From positions 186,001-250,000 of the forward strand of contig NZ_JBFATZ010000002.1 of NCBI RefSeq assembly GCF_040678635.1: a stretch of 64,000 nt of DNA, in the 5' to 3' direction. A model generated the notes under the pieces. It was not told where the DNA came from, did no database searches, and saw only the letters and a program-made list of their open reading frames with translations. A program made the position numbers and the translations under genes. Source of the DNA: Thermopolyspora sp040678635 (lineage in GTDB: Bacteria; Actinomycetota; Actinomycetes; Streptosporangiales; Streptosporangiaceae). Positions within the stretch are counted from its first letter, which is position 1, and every line of letters begins with the position of its first letter. Positions 33,058-41,949 of this stretch are shown in pieces.

Positions 33058-36000
33058 TCAGTAGGGACAGTTCTGCTGGGGGATGATGGGGCGGCGCTCG
33101 ATGATCTCGCGGGCCCGCGCACGGGCGAGGTTCCAGCCGGCCCACGACGCCTCGGGCAGGCCCAGGAGTCTGCCGTGGTAGACGTCCGTGAGGACGCAAC
33201 TGCGGGCGGGCTCCGGCAGGCGGTCCAGGGCGGGTACGGCCTCGGCCCCCAGGTCGCGCAGGTAGCCGTAGTCAAGGCGTTCCACGCCGCGGATCCGGTG
33301 CTGGGTCTCCGCCACCCGCAGGTCGGGGTTCCAGGCGGCGAACGCCACCAGGGACAGCCCGGTCAGCAGGATCAGCGCGCGGGGCAGCCAGGTCGCCCGG
33401 CCACGCGTGAGCCGTACCGCACCGGCGACGATGACCAGCACGAACACCGCGGCCAGCCACCAGCTTGTGGCGATGACGCTGGCGCGCAGCCGGGACAGGC
33501 CGTAGGCGTCGGTGTAGAGGTTCAGCCGGTGCAGCGCCGAGGCGAGGATGACCAGGGTGAGGACGCACAGCACGCCGAGCAGGCCGGCCAGCCACCAGCG
33601 GTCCCGGCCCCGGCCGAGCGCGAGGCCGCCGCTCGCCGCCGCCACGATCGCCAGCACGAACACGCTCACCGTGACCAGCTCGAAGAAGCCGGAGCGGGCG
33701 TACTCGGCGTAGCTGAGGTTCGCCGTGCTCAGCACCCGCTCGTTCCCGCCGAACAGCACCGTGATCTGCACGGTCACGAACGCCGCGAACAGCAGGTTCA
33801 GCGCGGTCAGCGGCATCATCCACAGCGTACGGCTCGCCCGCAGCCGCATGTCCGGCAGCACCGGCTCGGCCACCGGGCGCAGCGCGACCAGGATGGAGGC
33901 GCTCACCAGCGCCGCGAAGACGACGAAGGCGAGGATCCGTATCGGCAGCGACTCGGCCCAGACCGGCGTCTGGAAAAGGTCGTCGACCAGCGAGGAGAAC
34001 ACGGCGTCCGCCGAGCTGAACAGCACCGCGAAGATCGCGACGAGCACGACCGTCAGGGCGGTCCCCGCGAGCAGCGGGCCCATCCGGAGGCGCGGCGCCA
34101 GGCGCTTGACCGGCTCGGACAGGAACCACGGGAGCTGGAACATCGCCAGCGGCACCGACATGCCGCCCCGGATCGCCCCCAGCCAGCCGCGCCCGCCGCC
34201 GGAGACCGCCAGCGCGGCCAGCCCGAACGCCGCCGCCAGCAGCGGGCCGACCAGCCACTCGGCGTCCCGGAACAGCGCGAACGCCACCAGCGCGTACGCG
34301 ACCAGGCCGAACGCGATCGTCCACGGCGTGACGCGGTGCCGCGCGGCGGGCAGCGCCGCGAGCCCCATCAGCACCGCCACGACGACGAACCCCAGGCCCG
34401 GGGCGTTGTACGGCAGCGCGATCGCGGCCACCACGCCCACCGCGCACGCGGCGGGCAGCATCCACATGGGCGCCTTCGGCAGGACGGGCCGTGGGAACAG
34501 CGGCGGAGGCACGTACTCCTGCGGGCTCGTGCGCCTGACCCCCACGCCTCCGGCCCCGGTCGCCGCCCCCGGCCGCGGCACACCCGAACCTCCGGGGCTC
34601 TGGGCGAACGTTCCGGCGCCGACGGACCAGACGCCGGTGGAGCCGGCGCCGACGGGGCTCTCCGCACCTGCTCCGGCCGCTCCCGCGCGGGTACCGTCCA
34701 GCGTCGCGGCCCTGTCCCAGGCTCCGGCGGCCCCGGTCGCGTTGAGATCACCGGTCGCGCCCGTCGTCCTCGGTTCCCCGGCTTCAGCCCGCGATCCGGC
34801 GATCCCCTGGGCGGGGCCGCCCTGTGGCTGCCCCGGCGCGTCGGCTTGGGTGCCGCTGCGCTGCCCGAGAGCCGCGCCGAGCATCATTCCCGCGACCGTG
34901 GTGAACAGCAGCGTGGCCAGAGCGATTCCGCCGCTCTCGAAGGTCGCCGCCGTGACCAGCGCCAGGACGATTCCCCCGAAGAACCCCACGACCGCACCGA
35001 GCACGCCGCCCAGCACGGTGCGTGTGGTGAGCATGGCGGCTCCCGCGTTGGTCGCGGTCGGGGGAGGCGGGCCGTACGGCGGTGGCGGGGCGGTGGCCTG
35101 CGAGGACGGATACTCCAGGACTGCGGCCACGGAAAGGCCCGAGGCCAGCGTGTCCACGGTGCTCAGGTTCCGCTCTGCGGGGGTTCGTCCGGAACCGGAC
35201 GCGCCACTGGCCACGATCTCACCGCGAGGGGTGTCGCCTTGGGGGCCCTCGCCGACCCGGCCTTGGGCATCCCCTCCGGCCCCGGATGCCATGCCACTGG
35301 CCGCGGACGCCGTCCCCTCCGGACGCCCGATGTGCGTCGGCGTGGTCGGGCTGTCGGTCACAGTCGTGTCTTCGGTGGTGTGTGCACTCCTGCTGTGACC
35401 CGCTTCGGCCTGACCGTCGGCACCCTGCGCGTTCGTGGCATCGGTGGTACGGGCCTCCGGGTGGGTTGCCGCGGGGCCGCCGTCGTCGGTCCTGCCGCCG
35501 GTGCCCTCAATCGCCGCCGGTTCCCGTGCTCCGTCTCCACGTGGCACGGCCGAACCCTCGTCGGGCCTCGCTTCGGGGATGGAAGGCTGTGCGTGTGCTC
35601 GCGGCCCGGCCGGATCCATGGCGGGAGGCGGCAGGGCGGGCTCGGACTGGTCGGTCACGATGAGACTCCTGGGTAAGTCGATGACCATGCGGCAGCCGGT
35701 GTCGCGCCCGGCAGCGGGATCGGACGCCTGGAGGGAGCCGCCGTGCATCTCGACGATCTCCTTGGCGATGGCGAGGCCGAGCCCCGCGCCGCCCGCGTCG
35801 GCCGTACGGCCGGCGTCGAGGCGGGAGAAGCGCTCGAACACGCGGATCCGCTCGGCGGGCGGGATCCCGGGGCCCTGGTCGGTGATGGTGATCTGGACGG
35901 TCTGTTCGGTCACCCTCGCCTGCAGCAGCACGACGCCGCCGGGTGGGCTGTGCCGTACGGCGTTGTCGAGGAGGTTGGCGAGGACCTGGGCGAGCAGCGC

Positions 36001-36663
36001 GGGGTCGGCGAACAGGGTGACGTTCACCGGCACCGAGTACTCGACGCTCACGTCGTCTCTGGCCAGCCGCGACTCCCGGACCGCCTGGCGGCACAGCGAG
36101 GCGAGGTCGAACACCTCCGGCTCGATCAGCCGCGCCCCCGAGTCGAGCCGCGACAGATCAAGCAGTTGGGTGACCAGGCGGCCGAGGCGCTCGGTCTGTG
36201 CGAGGGCGGTGCCGAGGGTCGCCCGGTCGGGCGGCGACACCCCGTCGACGACGTTCTCCAGCACGGCCTGCAGCCCGGTGATGGGGGTGCGCAGCTCGTG
36301 GCTGACGTTGGCGACCAGTTCGCGGCGCTGGCGGTCCACCTCGCCGAGGTCGGCCGCCATCGCGTTGAACGCCCGCGCGAGCTCACCCACCTCGTCCCGC
36401 GAGGTGGCCGAGACCCGCAGGTCGTACCGGCCCTTGGCGATGGTCTGCGCGGCGGCGGCCATCTGCCGCAGCGGCCGGGTCATGCCCCGCCCGAGGAGCT
36501 GTGCCATCGCCAGGCTGATCAGCCCGGCCACGGCCATCCGCGCCAAGCCCGGTACGCCGAGGTAGCGGCCGTACTCGTTGACGAGGATCGCCACCGCGAC
36601 GGCGAGCAGGATGACGATGCCGAGCTTGGCCTTGATCCGCCCGAGGAAGTCCAGCGGCCTCAT
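33058..36663 (-). CDS. Sensor histidine kinase fused in frame to a DUF4153-like membrane protein
   Basis: A single open frame of 1201 codons from an ATG at 36663. Residues 1-330 form a complete kinase: two membrane helices (about 12-60), HAMP (about 55-110), H-box VANVSHELRTPITG with His122, N-box LANLLDNAVRHSP, and G-boxes DQGPGIPP and GAGLGLAIAKEIVEMHGG. Residues 336-540 are a low-complexity Pro/Ala/Gly/Thr linker. At 544-600 is a membrane hairpin, and about 720-1201 form a polytopic DUF4153/DUF4173-like domain with eight or more helices. The two parts are usually separate genes. An internal SD and GTG at 35658 could give the membrane protein alone. The ATG overlaps the regulator stop by four bases. 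Confidence 0.85.
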   Translation of the reverse strand: MRPLDFLGRIKAKLGIVILLAVAVAILVNEYGRYLGVPGLARMAVAGLISLAMAQLLGRGMTRPLRQMAAAAQTIAKGRYDLRVSATSRDEVGELARAFNAMAADLGEVDRQRRELVANVSHELRTPITGLQAVLENVVDGVSPPDRATLGTALAQTERLGRLVTQLLDLSRLDSGARLIEPEVFDLASLCRQAVRESRLARDDVSVEYSVPVNVTLFADPALLAQVLANLLDNAVRHSPPGGVVLLQARVTEQTVQITITDQGPGIPPAERIRVFERFSRLDAGRTADAGGAGLGLAIAKEIVEMHGGSLQASDPAAGRDTGCRMVIDLPRSLIVTDQSEPALPPPAMDPAGPRAHAQPSIPEARPDEGSAVPRGDGAREPAAIEGTGGRTDDGGPAATHPEARTTDATNAQGADGQAEAGHSRSAHTTEDTTVTDSPTTPTHIGRPEGTASAASGMASGAGGDAQGRVGEGPQGDTPRGEIVASGASGSGRTPAERNLSTVDTLASGLSVAAVLEYPSSQATAPPPPYGPPPPTATNAGAAMLTTRTVLGGVLGAVVGFFGGIVLALVTAATFESGGIALATLLFTTVAGMMLGAALGQRSGTQADAPGQPQGGPAQGIAGSRAEAGEPRTTGATGDLNATGAAGAWDRAATLDGTRAGAAGAGAESPVGAGSTGVWSVGAGTFAQSPGGSGVPRPGAATGAGGVGVRRTSPQEYVPPPLFPRPVLPKAPMWMLPAACAVGVVAAIALPYNAPGLGFVVVAVLMGLAALPAARHRVTPWTIAFGLVAYALVAFALFRDAEWLVGPLLAAAFGLAALAVSGGGRGWLGAIRGGMSVPLAMFQLPWFLSEPVKRLAPRLRMGPLLAGTALTVVLVAIFAVLFSSADAVFSSLVDDLFQTPVWAESLPIRILAFVVFAALVSASILVALRPVAEPVLPDMRLRASRTLWMMPLTALNLLFAAFVTVQITVLFGGNERVLSTANLSYAEYARSGFFELVTVSVFVLAIVAAASGGLALGRGRDRWWLAGLLGVLCVLTLVILASALHRLNLYTDAYGLSRLRASVIATSWWLAAVFVLVIVAGAVRLTRGRATWLPRALILLTGLSLVAFAAWNPDLRVAETQHRIRGVERLDYGYLRDLGAEAVPALDRLPEPARSCVLTDVYHGRLLGLPEASWAGWNLARARAREIIERRPIIPQQNCPY
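35656..35673 (-). promoter_or_regulatory. Internal ribosome-binding site and GTG start inside the kinase fusion, beside a TTA codon
   Basis: On the minus strand, GACTTACCCAGGAGTCTC precedes an in-frame GTG (35658-35656). AGGAG is eight bases before the GTG and begins MTDQSEPALPPP, a plausible start for the DUF4153-like protein alone (866 residues). The codon just before the SD is TTA, a very rare leucine codon in such genomes. The layout looks like a former gene boundary that lost its stop codon. Confidence 0.55.
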
Positions 36664-37358
36664 GCACCCACCCTGCGGACCAGGGCGTAGCCGACGCCGT
36701 GCACCGTGCGGACCACGTCCGGGCCGAGTTTGCGGCGCAGCGCCCTGATGTGGCTGTCCACCGTGCGGGTCGCCGCCGCCTCGGAGAAGCCCCAGATGTC
36801 GGCGAGCAGCCGCTCCCGCTCGTAGACCTGCCCGGGACGCTCGGCGAGCCTGCACAGCAGGTCGAACTCGGTGCGCGTCAGCGTCGCCTCCTCGCCCCGG
36901 ATGAAGACCCGGCGTTCGCCGCGGTCGATCTCCAGATCGCCGATTCGCAGCACCGTGTCCTCGTTGACGAGCTGCGCGGCCCGGTCCACCCGGCGCAGCA
37001 GCGCGTGGATGCGGGCGACCAGCTCGCGCATGCTGAACGGCTTGGTCATGTAGTCGTCCGCGCCGACGCCGAGGCCGACCAGCAGGTCGGTCTCCTCGCC
37101 GAGCGCGGTCAGCATGAGGACGGGGACCGGGCGGGCCGCCTGCATGCGGCGGCACACCTCCACCCCGTCCACCCCCGGTAGCAGCCGGTCGAGCACGACG
37201 AGGTCGGGTTCCGACCGGGAGTAGGCCGCGAGCGCACGCTCCCCGTCGGCCGCGACCCGCACCTCGAACCCCTCCGCGATCAGCCGGTTCTGTACGGCCA
37301 GCGCGATGGTGGCGTCGTCCTCGACGACAAGGATGCGCCTTTGCAGTGGGTTTGCCAC
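36660..37358 (-). CDS. OmpR-family response regulator
   Basis: 232 residues from a GTG at 37358. The receiver domain (about 8-120) has the acidic pair in VVEDDAT, phospho-aspartate in VVLDRLLPG, threonine in MLTALGE and lysine in YMTKPFSMREL. The C-terminal winged helix (about 135-228) reads LTRTEFDLLCRLAERPGQVYERERLLADIWG and VDSHIRALRRKLG. Its last codons overlap the kinase start (ATGA), so the two are coupled and almost certainly a cognate pair. Confidence 0.94.
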   Translation of the reverse strand: MANPLQRRILVVEDDATIALAVQNRLIAEGFEVRVAADGERALAAYSRSEPDLVVLDRLLPGVDGVEVCRRMQAARPVPVLMLTALGEETDLLVGLGVGADDYMTKPFSMRELVARIHALLRRVDRAAQLVNEDTVLRIGDLEIDRGERRVFIRGEEATLTRTEFDLLCRLAERPGQVYERERLLADIWGFSEAAATRTVDSHIRALRRKLGPDVVRTVHGVGYALVRRVGA

Positions 37359-37545
37359 GCCCGTGAGCCTAGGCCGAGGTCGTGCAGAAGGATCCGGCCA
37401 ACTTGTGAAGAAATCGTGCGGATCCTGGCCACACGGTCCGCCGCCCGTAGAGCGGGGCGTGTCCTGAGAGATCTTTCTGGAAGGCACACGGAGTGAGATG
37501 GTCCGCGCGGCCCTCCCGTTGTCGGCGCTCGGCGTCCGCCGGGGC

Positions 37546-39039
37546 TCAGCGGATCAGCTCGTACGCCCGCCGCCGCACCCTGCGCGTACGCGCCCAGAAC
37601 TCGGCGGTCGTGCCGGGCCAGATGGTGGGATTGCCGCCCTTGCCGTCGAGGTACCAGCTCCGGCAGCCGCCCGTGGACCAGACGCGGCGGTCCAGCCTGC
37701 GGCGCAGGCGGCGGTTGAACTCCCGCTGCGCGCCGGGCCGCACGTCCAGCGCCCGCGCCCCGGTCCGGGACAGCAGGCGCAGGCATTCCAGGATGTAGTG
37801 CGTCTGCGCCTCCATCATGAAGACGACCGAGGTGTGGCCGAGCCCGGTGTTCGGGCCGGACAGGAAGAACAGGTTGGGGAAGCCCGCCACCGTGGTGCCG
37901 AGATACGCCTCCACCCGGTCGCGCCAGGCGTCCTGGATCTTCCGCCCGCCCCGCCCGGTGATCCGCAGCTCCGCGAGCGACTCGGTCACCTTGAAGCCGG
38001 TGCCGTACACGATGACGTCCACCTCGTGCTCGCGCCCGCCCGCGTCGAGGATCGAGCGCTCCCGGATCTCGGTGACGCGGTCGGTGACCAGCTCGACGTT
38101 GTCGCGCTGGAGCGCCGGATAGTAGACGCTCGACAGCAGGATGCGCTTGCAGCCGATGCCGTAGCCGGGGGTGAGCCGGGCGCGCAGCCGCGGGTCGGGC
38201 ACCTGGCGTTCCAGGTACCGCAGGGCCGTCTCGGCCTGGCGTCGCATCAGGCGCGGATGCACGGTGAAGCCCAGCCCGCGCAGCTCAAGCCCCCAGTAGA
38301 TCGCGATGCGCAGGGCCCGGTTCGCGAGCGGCACCGTCCGCAGCAGGCGGCGCAGCCTCGGCGAGGTGGCCCGGTCCGGCCTGGGCTGGACCCAGGGCGC
38401 GGTGCGTTGGAAGACGGTGAGGCGCCCGGCCCGTGCGGCGATCTCCGGGATGAACTGGATCGCCGACGCCCCGGTGCCGATCACGGCGACCCGCTTGCCG
38501 GTCAGGTCCTGGGAGTGATCCCACCGCGCGGAGTGGAAGGCCGGGCCGGTGAACCGCTCCCGCCCCGGAATATCCGGATATGAGGGGACGTGAAGCGCGC
38601 CGAAACCGGCGACCACCGCGTTCGCCGTCACCACCTGGCCGCCCGCGAGCACGACCCGCCACCGCCGCCTCGCGTCGTCGTACTCCAGTTCGGCCACCTC
38701 ACGCCCGAACCGGATGTGCCGCCGCACGCCGTACCGGTCGGCGCACCACTCCAGGTAGTCCCAGATCTCCCGCTGCGGCGAGAACACCTGCGTCCAGCCG
38801 GGATGCAGGGCGAAGGAGAAGGAGTACAGATACGAGGGCACGTCGCACGAGCAGCCCGGATAGCTGTTGTCCCGCCACGTGCCGCCGAGCCGCCCGGCCT
38901 TCTCCAGTACGACGAAGTCGTGGTAGCCGGCGTCCTTCAGCCTGATCGCCATGCCGAGGCCGGCGAAACCGGATCCGATGATCACGATGCCCGCGTGCTC
39001 GGGGACCGGGCCCGCACCGCCGCCGCCAGGCTCCGCCAC
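37546..39039 (-). CDS. Flavin-containing monooxygenase (Baeyer-Villiger/FMO type)
   Basis: 497 residues from a GTG at 39039 with GAGGAGG five bases upstream; a TTG at 39099 is possible but would read a Glu/Ala-rich leader. FAD motif IVIIGSGFAGLGMAIRL, NADPH motif VAVIGTGASAIQFIPEI, and the BVMO/FMO fingerprint region FHSARWDHSQDLTGKRV are present, with YGTGFKVTESL near the end. It inserts or adds one oxygen atom using NADPH and O2. It is monocistronic, so the substrate cannot be guessed. Confidence 0.9.
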   Translation of the reverse strand: MAEPGGGGAGPVPEHAGIVIIGSGFAGLGMAIRLKDAGYHDFVVLEKAGRLGGTWRDNSYPGCSCDVPSYLYSFSFALHPGWTQVFSPQREIWDYLEWCADRYGVRRHIRFGREVAELEYDDARRRWRVVLAGGQVVTANAVVAGFGALHVPSYPDIPGRERFTGPAFHSARWDHSQDLTGKRVAVIGTGASAIQFIPEIAARAGRLTVFQRTAPWVQPRPDRATSPRLRRLLRTVPLANRALRIAIYWGLELRGLGFTVHPRLMRRQAETALRYLERQVPDPRLRARLTPGYGIGCKRILLSSVYYPALQRDNVELVTDRVTEIRERSILDAGGREHEVDVIVYGTGFKVTESLAELRITGRGGRKIQDAWRDRVEAYLGTTVAGFPNLFFLSGPNTGLGHTSVVFMMEAQTHYILECLRLLSRTGARALDVRPGAQREFNRRLRRRLDRRVWSTGGCRSWYLDGKGGNPTIWPGTTAEFWARTRRVRRRAYELIR

Positions 39040-39214
39040 CGTAGCCTCCTCGTCGGCTCCCTCGCCGGCCTCCTCGCTGGTGAACCCCAGTGGGCCCAAA
39101 GGGTACGCGAAAACGCCGAGGGCGGCGATTCGCCTTCGGCGTGTGCCTTCGCGCGGGATGGTTCCCCCGTCTACGCGCGGAAGGTTCCCCGTGACGTGTG
39201 GGACGTTCCCCCGG

Positions 39215-39388
39215 TCAGCGGACGATCAGATAAACGACGACGGCCGCCACGACGAGCACGCCGATCACGATCGCGGGGATCAGGTAACCGGGACGGCCCT
39301 CGGCGACCTCCTCCTGCTGCTGCTGGCGCTGCGCGAAGGCCTTGAACTGCTGCGTGTTCCCCGCGGGGTCGATCTGTGGGTCAGACAT
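39215..39388 (-). CDS. Small single-pass membrane protein (57 residues)
   Basis: The frame from ATG 39388 reads MSDPQIDPAGNTQQFKAF, then a glutamine-rich stretch with four Gln in a row, then one membrane helix (YLIPAIVIGVLVVAAVVVYL) ending IVR and a TGA at 39215. It has an N-out or N-in single span and a short polar head; a second ATG six bases upstream (39394) is possible. There is no SD, but a promoter -10 lies directly before the start, which suggests a leaderless mRNA. Function unknown; similar short proteins occur widely in actinomycetes. Confidence 0.75.
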   Translation of the reverse strand: MSDPQIDPAGNTQQFKAFAQRQQQQEEVAEGRPGYLIPAIVIGVLVVAAVVVYLIVR

Positions 39389-39395
39389 GGGCATG

Positions 39396-39426
39396 ACTCT
39401 AGCGACATCCGATGATCAATTGACAA
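39396..39426 (-). promoter_or_regulatory. Candidate promoter of a leaderless transcript
   Basis: On the minus strand TTGTCA (39426-39421) and TAGAGT (39401-39396) are separated by 19 bases. The -10 box ends about seven bases before ATG 39388, so transcription would start at or next to the start codon. Confidence 0.5.
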
Positions 39427-39524
39427 GGTTTATGCCAGTTTGACCTTGATTGCGCTTAGGATTACCCAGGCTCCGGCCCGTCATCCCCATTCTTCCGCCT
39501 GCGCGCCCTTCGACGCCACCCACC

Positions 39525-39578
39525 GGACCGAAACCGCCGGGGGAGCCGAAACCGCCAGAGGAGCCGAAACCACCTGGG
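39525..39578. repeat. 18-bp tandem repeat, three imperfect units
   Basis: Units GGACCGAAACCGCCGGGG, GAGCCGAAACCGCCAGAG and GAGCCGAAACCACCTGGG lie head to tail in the 430-bp gap (39389-39818) before the flavodoxin gene. Apart from the leaderless promoter at the left end I see nothing else supported in the gap. Confidence 0.75.
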
Positions 39579-39818
39579 GAGCAGGGAGACCCGCCATGAC
39601 GGCCGCCGCCCCGGTCCGCCCCCCGACTACGCGCTGCGGGGGATATGCTCGCAAATGGCGTCGGGTTCGCCGCGGTCATCCGGGTGGCGCAGATCCTTCC
39701 CTTCGGCTTCACCGGCTTCGCCTTGGACGCCACGTTCCGACCCGCTCGATCCTGGTCGTCGGCGGCGTCGGTGTGGCCCCGCGGCCACCGCGCACACGAC
39801 GAGACCCGGAGGACGAAG

Positions 39819-40298
39819 GTGAGTGCGATGTCGACCGTCCTGGTGGCGTTCGCGACCCGAAACGGCTCGACCCAGCAGGTCGCCGAGGACATCGCGGAGA
39901 CCCTGCGCGCCGAAGGCGTCCACGTCGAGTGCCTGCCCGCCCGCGACGTGCGCGGGCCGCTCAGGATCTTCGACCTCGTGGTCCTGGGCGCGCCGCTCTA
40001 CAACGGCCGCTGGCACCGCGAGGCCCGCCGCTTCCTCAAATACCACCGCGACCACCTGCCTCCGATCGCGCTGTACGCGGTGGGCCCGCGTACCGAGGAC
40101 GGCCTGAGCTGGCACCGCGCCCGCCTGCAGATCGACCGCGCCCTCGCCAGGTTCCCCTGGCTCGCCCCGACCACCGTCGCCGTCTTCGGCGGCGTGGACC
40201 CGCCGGGCCGCCGCAGGCGCCGCGACCTGCGGGACTGGACCTCCATCCGGGCCTGGGCCCAGCGGCTCACCCACCTGGCCACCCGGCCCGCGCCGTAA
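39819..40298 (+). CDS. Flavodoxin-domain protein (HemG-like)
   Basis: 159 residues from a GTG at 39819, chosen because GGAGG (39808-39812) is six bases upstream; an ATG at 39828 is in frame. The FMN phosphate loop FATRNGSTQQVAEDIAETLR and the VVLGAPLYNGRWHREARRFLKYH segment are typical of flavodoxin-like protoporphyrinogen-oxidase/HemG proteins. The C-terminal third is arginine-rich. It probably transfers electrons in the cytoplasm; the partner is not encoded next to it. Confidence 0.85.
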   Translation: MSAMSTVLVAFATRNGSTQQVAEDIAETLRAEGVHVECLPARDVRGPLRIFDLVVLGAPLYNGRWHREARRFLKYHRDHLPPIALYAVGPRTEDGLSWHRARLQIDRALARFPWLAPTTVAVFGGVDPPGRRRRRDLRDWTSIRAWAQRLTHLATRPAP

Positions 40299-40378
40299 GG
40301 CCCCCACTATCAGGACGCGTCCGGCACGCGGGTGGCGGGGCTCGCCCGGCGGGGGCGGGGATCCCGCCGGGCCACGGC

Positions 40379-41947
40379 TCAGCCGGCGATGTTGGGTTCG
40401 ACCCGCTCCCGCGTGAACCGCCCGCCGGTCCCGTCGGCGCCCGCCGTACCGGTCGGAAGCGCCCCGTCGCGCGCCAGCCGTTCGAGCAGCGCCGGGACGA
40501 CCCCCCGGTACGCCGCCGGATCGACGGGGTTGAGCCAGTGCGACGCCCTGACCCGCCCTGCGATGTTCAGGCCGAGGTCGCCCAGCACCTCGTCCACGTT
40601 GTGCAGCGAGAACGGGATGATCTTCGTGCCCCGGCAGTGATGCCGGTTCGTGGCACCGTCCATGAACGCCAGTTGCGCCACGACCGCCCCGCGCATCGAC
40701 TCCACGTCGGGCAGCGCCACCGCGCCGGCGAGATCGGCGGCGATCCAGGCCGCCGCCATCTCCGCGTTCAACGGGCTGAAGAACGAGGAGTTGTAGCCGT
40801 TGAAGTACAGCCCGGGAACGTCGAGCGGCAGGATCTGCCGGTAGAGCATGAAGTTCCCGCGCTCGTCGAACAGCCGCCTCTGGACGTCCTCGCCGAGGAA
40901 CGGCACGCCCTGCGTGAACCCGGTCGCGCAGACGACCAGGTCGGCGGAGAGCCGGGTGCCGTCGCTCAGTTCGGCGTACGGCCGGCCATCCTCGGCGAGC
41001 AGCCGGGCGACGGTGCGATCGCGGCGCACGGTGATGGATCCGTCGGCGACCCCCTCGTAGAAACCCTCGGTCGCGAGCCCGATCGCGCCGCGAACGATGT
41101 CCTCCATGTGCCCCGGCGGCACCAGGTCGAGCTTCTTGAGGCCGAACTGCCGCACGGAGACCGACCCGATCGAGTTGATCATCCGTCGGCGGATGCCGTT
41201 GCCCGGCCCGTGCAGGAATCTCTCGAAGCCGCGCAGCCGGATGTAGCGGAACAGCGCCTCGCCCATCCGGGTCAGCAGCAGCATCTTGAAGTTGAGGAAG
41301 CCGCCGATCCTCCGTGGAACCTTCCACAGCAGCTGCCGGGCGATCACGTCGGTGCTCGCCGCGACCCGGCTGATCGGCACCGTGACGTCGCAGGCCGACT
41401 TGCCGTAGCCGACCACCAGCACGTGCTTGCCGCGCGCCTCCTCGGCGTCGTGGAAGTCGGTGCCCGCGCACAGCCGCCCGCCCGCCGCCTCGAACCCCGC
41501 CAGGCCCGGATAGTCCGGTACGGCGGGCTCGCAGAAGACGCCGTTGGCGACGACGAGACGGTCGAACGTCTCGGCCTCCTCCGGACCGCCCGCGGCGTCG
41601 CGGAACGCGACCGTCCACCGGCCGTCGGGGCCGGGCCGGGCGGCCGTCACCTCGGTGCCGAGCCGTATGGCGGGATCGAGGCCGAACTCGGTGGCGTACG
41701 CGGCGAGGTATTCCTGGATCTGCTCGCCGGTCGGCCACTCCGGATAGGACTTCGGCATGGGGAAGTCCGACAGCGAGTACTGCGCCTTCGGGCTCTGTGT
41801 GGTGAGGCCCGGGTAGCGGCGCGTGCGGCTCCAGACGCCGCCGACGTCCGGGGCCTTGTCGAACACGTGGACGTCGTGCCCGGCCTGCTTGAGCACCTTG
41901 GCCGTGGCGAGACCGGCGACGCCCGCGCCGATGATCGCGATTCGCAC
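40379..41947 (-). CDS. Flavin-dependent monooxygenase (FMO family)
   Basis: 522 residues from a GTG at 41947, two bases after the stop of the cupin gene. FAD motif IAIIGAGVAGLATAKVL at the very N-terminus, the FMO-type loop YPGLTTQSPKAQYSLSDFPMP, NADPH motif VLVVGYGKSACDVTVPI and the CATGFTQGVPFL element are visible. It is related to plant-type and bacterial FMOs. In its operon, controlled by the adjacent IclR regulator, it could hydroxylate an aromatic or terpenoid substrate before ring cleavage by the LigB-type dioxygenase; that is inference. Confidence 0.88.
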   Translation of the reverse strand: MRIAIIGAGVAGLATAKVLKQAGHDVHVFDKAPDVGGVWSRTRRYPGLTTQSPKAQYSLSDFPMPKSYPEWPTGEQIQEYLAAYATEFGLDPAIRLGTEVTAARPGPDGRWTVAFRDAAGGPEEAETFDRLVVANGVFCEPAVPDYPGLAGFEAAGGRLCAGTDFHDAEEARGKHVLVVGYGKSACDVTVPISRVAASTDVIARQLLWKVPRRIGGFLNFKMLLLTRMGEALFRYIRLRGFERFLHGPGNGIRRRMINSIGSVSVRQFGLKKLDLVPPGHMEDIVRGAIGLATEGFYEGVADGSITVRRDRTVARLLAEDGRPYAELSDGTRLSADLVVCATGFTQGVPFLGEDVQRRLFDERGNFMLYRQILPLDVPGLYFNGYNSSFFSPLNAEMAAAWIAADLAGAVALPDVESMRGAVVAQLAFMDGATNRHHCRGTKIIPFSLHNVDEVLGDLGLNIAGRVRASHWLNPVDPAAYRGVVPALLERLARDGALPTGTAGADGTGGRFTRERVEPNIAG

Positions 41948-41949
41948 GG

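Noticed and set aside
32467..35676. A 1069-codon open frame on the plus strand antisense to the kinase fusion and SURF1 genes
   Set aside because: It is a GC-rich shadow frame with low-complexity Arg/Gln/Pro content and no family motifs, while the minus strand holds recognisable domains throughout.
36663..37155. The upstream extension of the kinase frame beyond ATG 36663
   Set aside because: The extension overlaps the response-regulator gene in another frame and is Arg/Gly/Pro-rich; the ATGA overlap fixes the kinase start at 36663.
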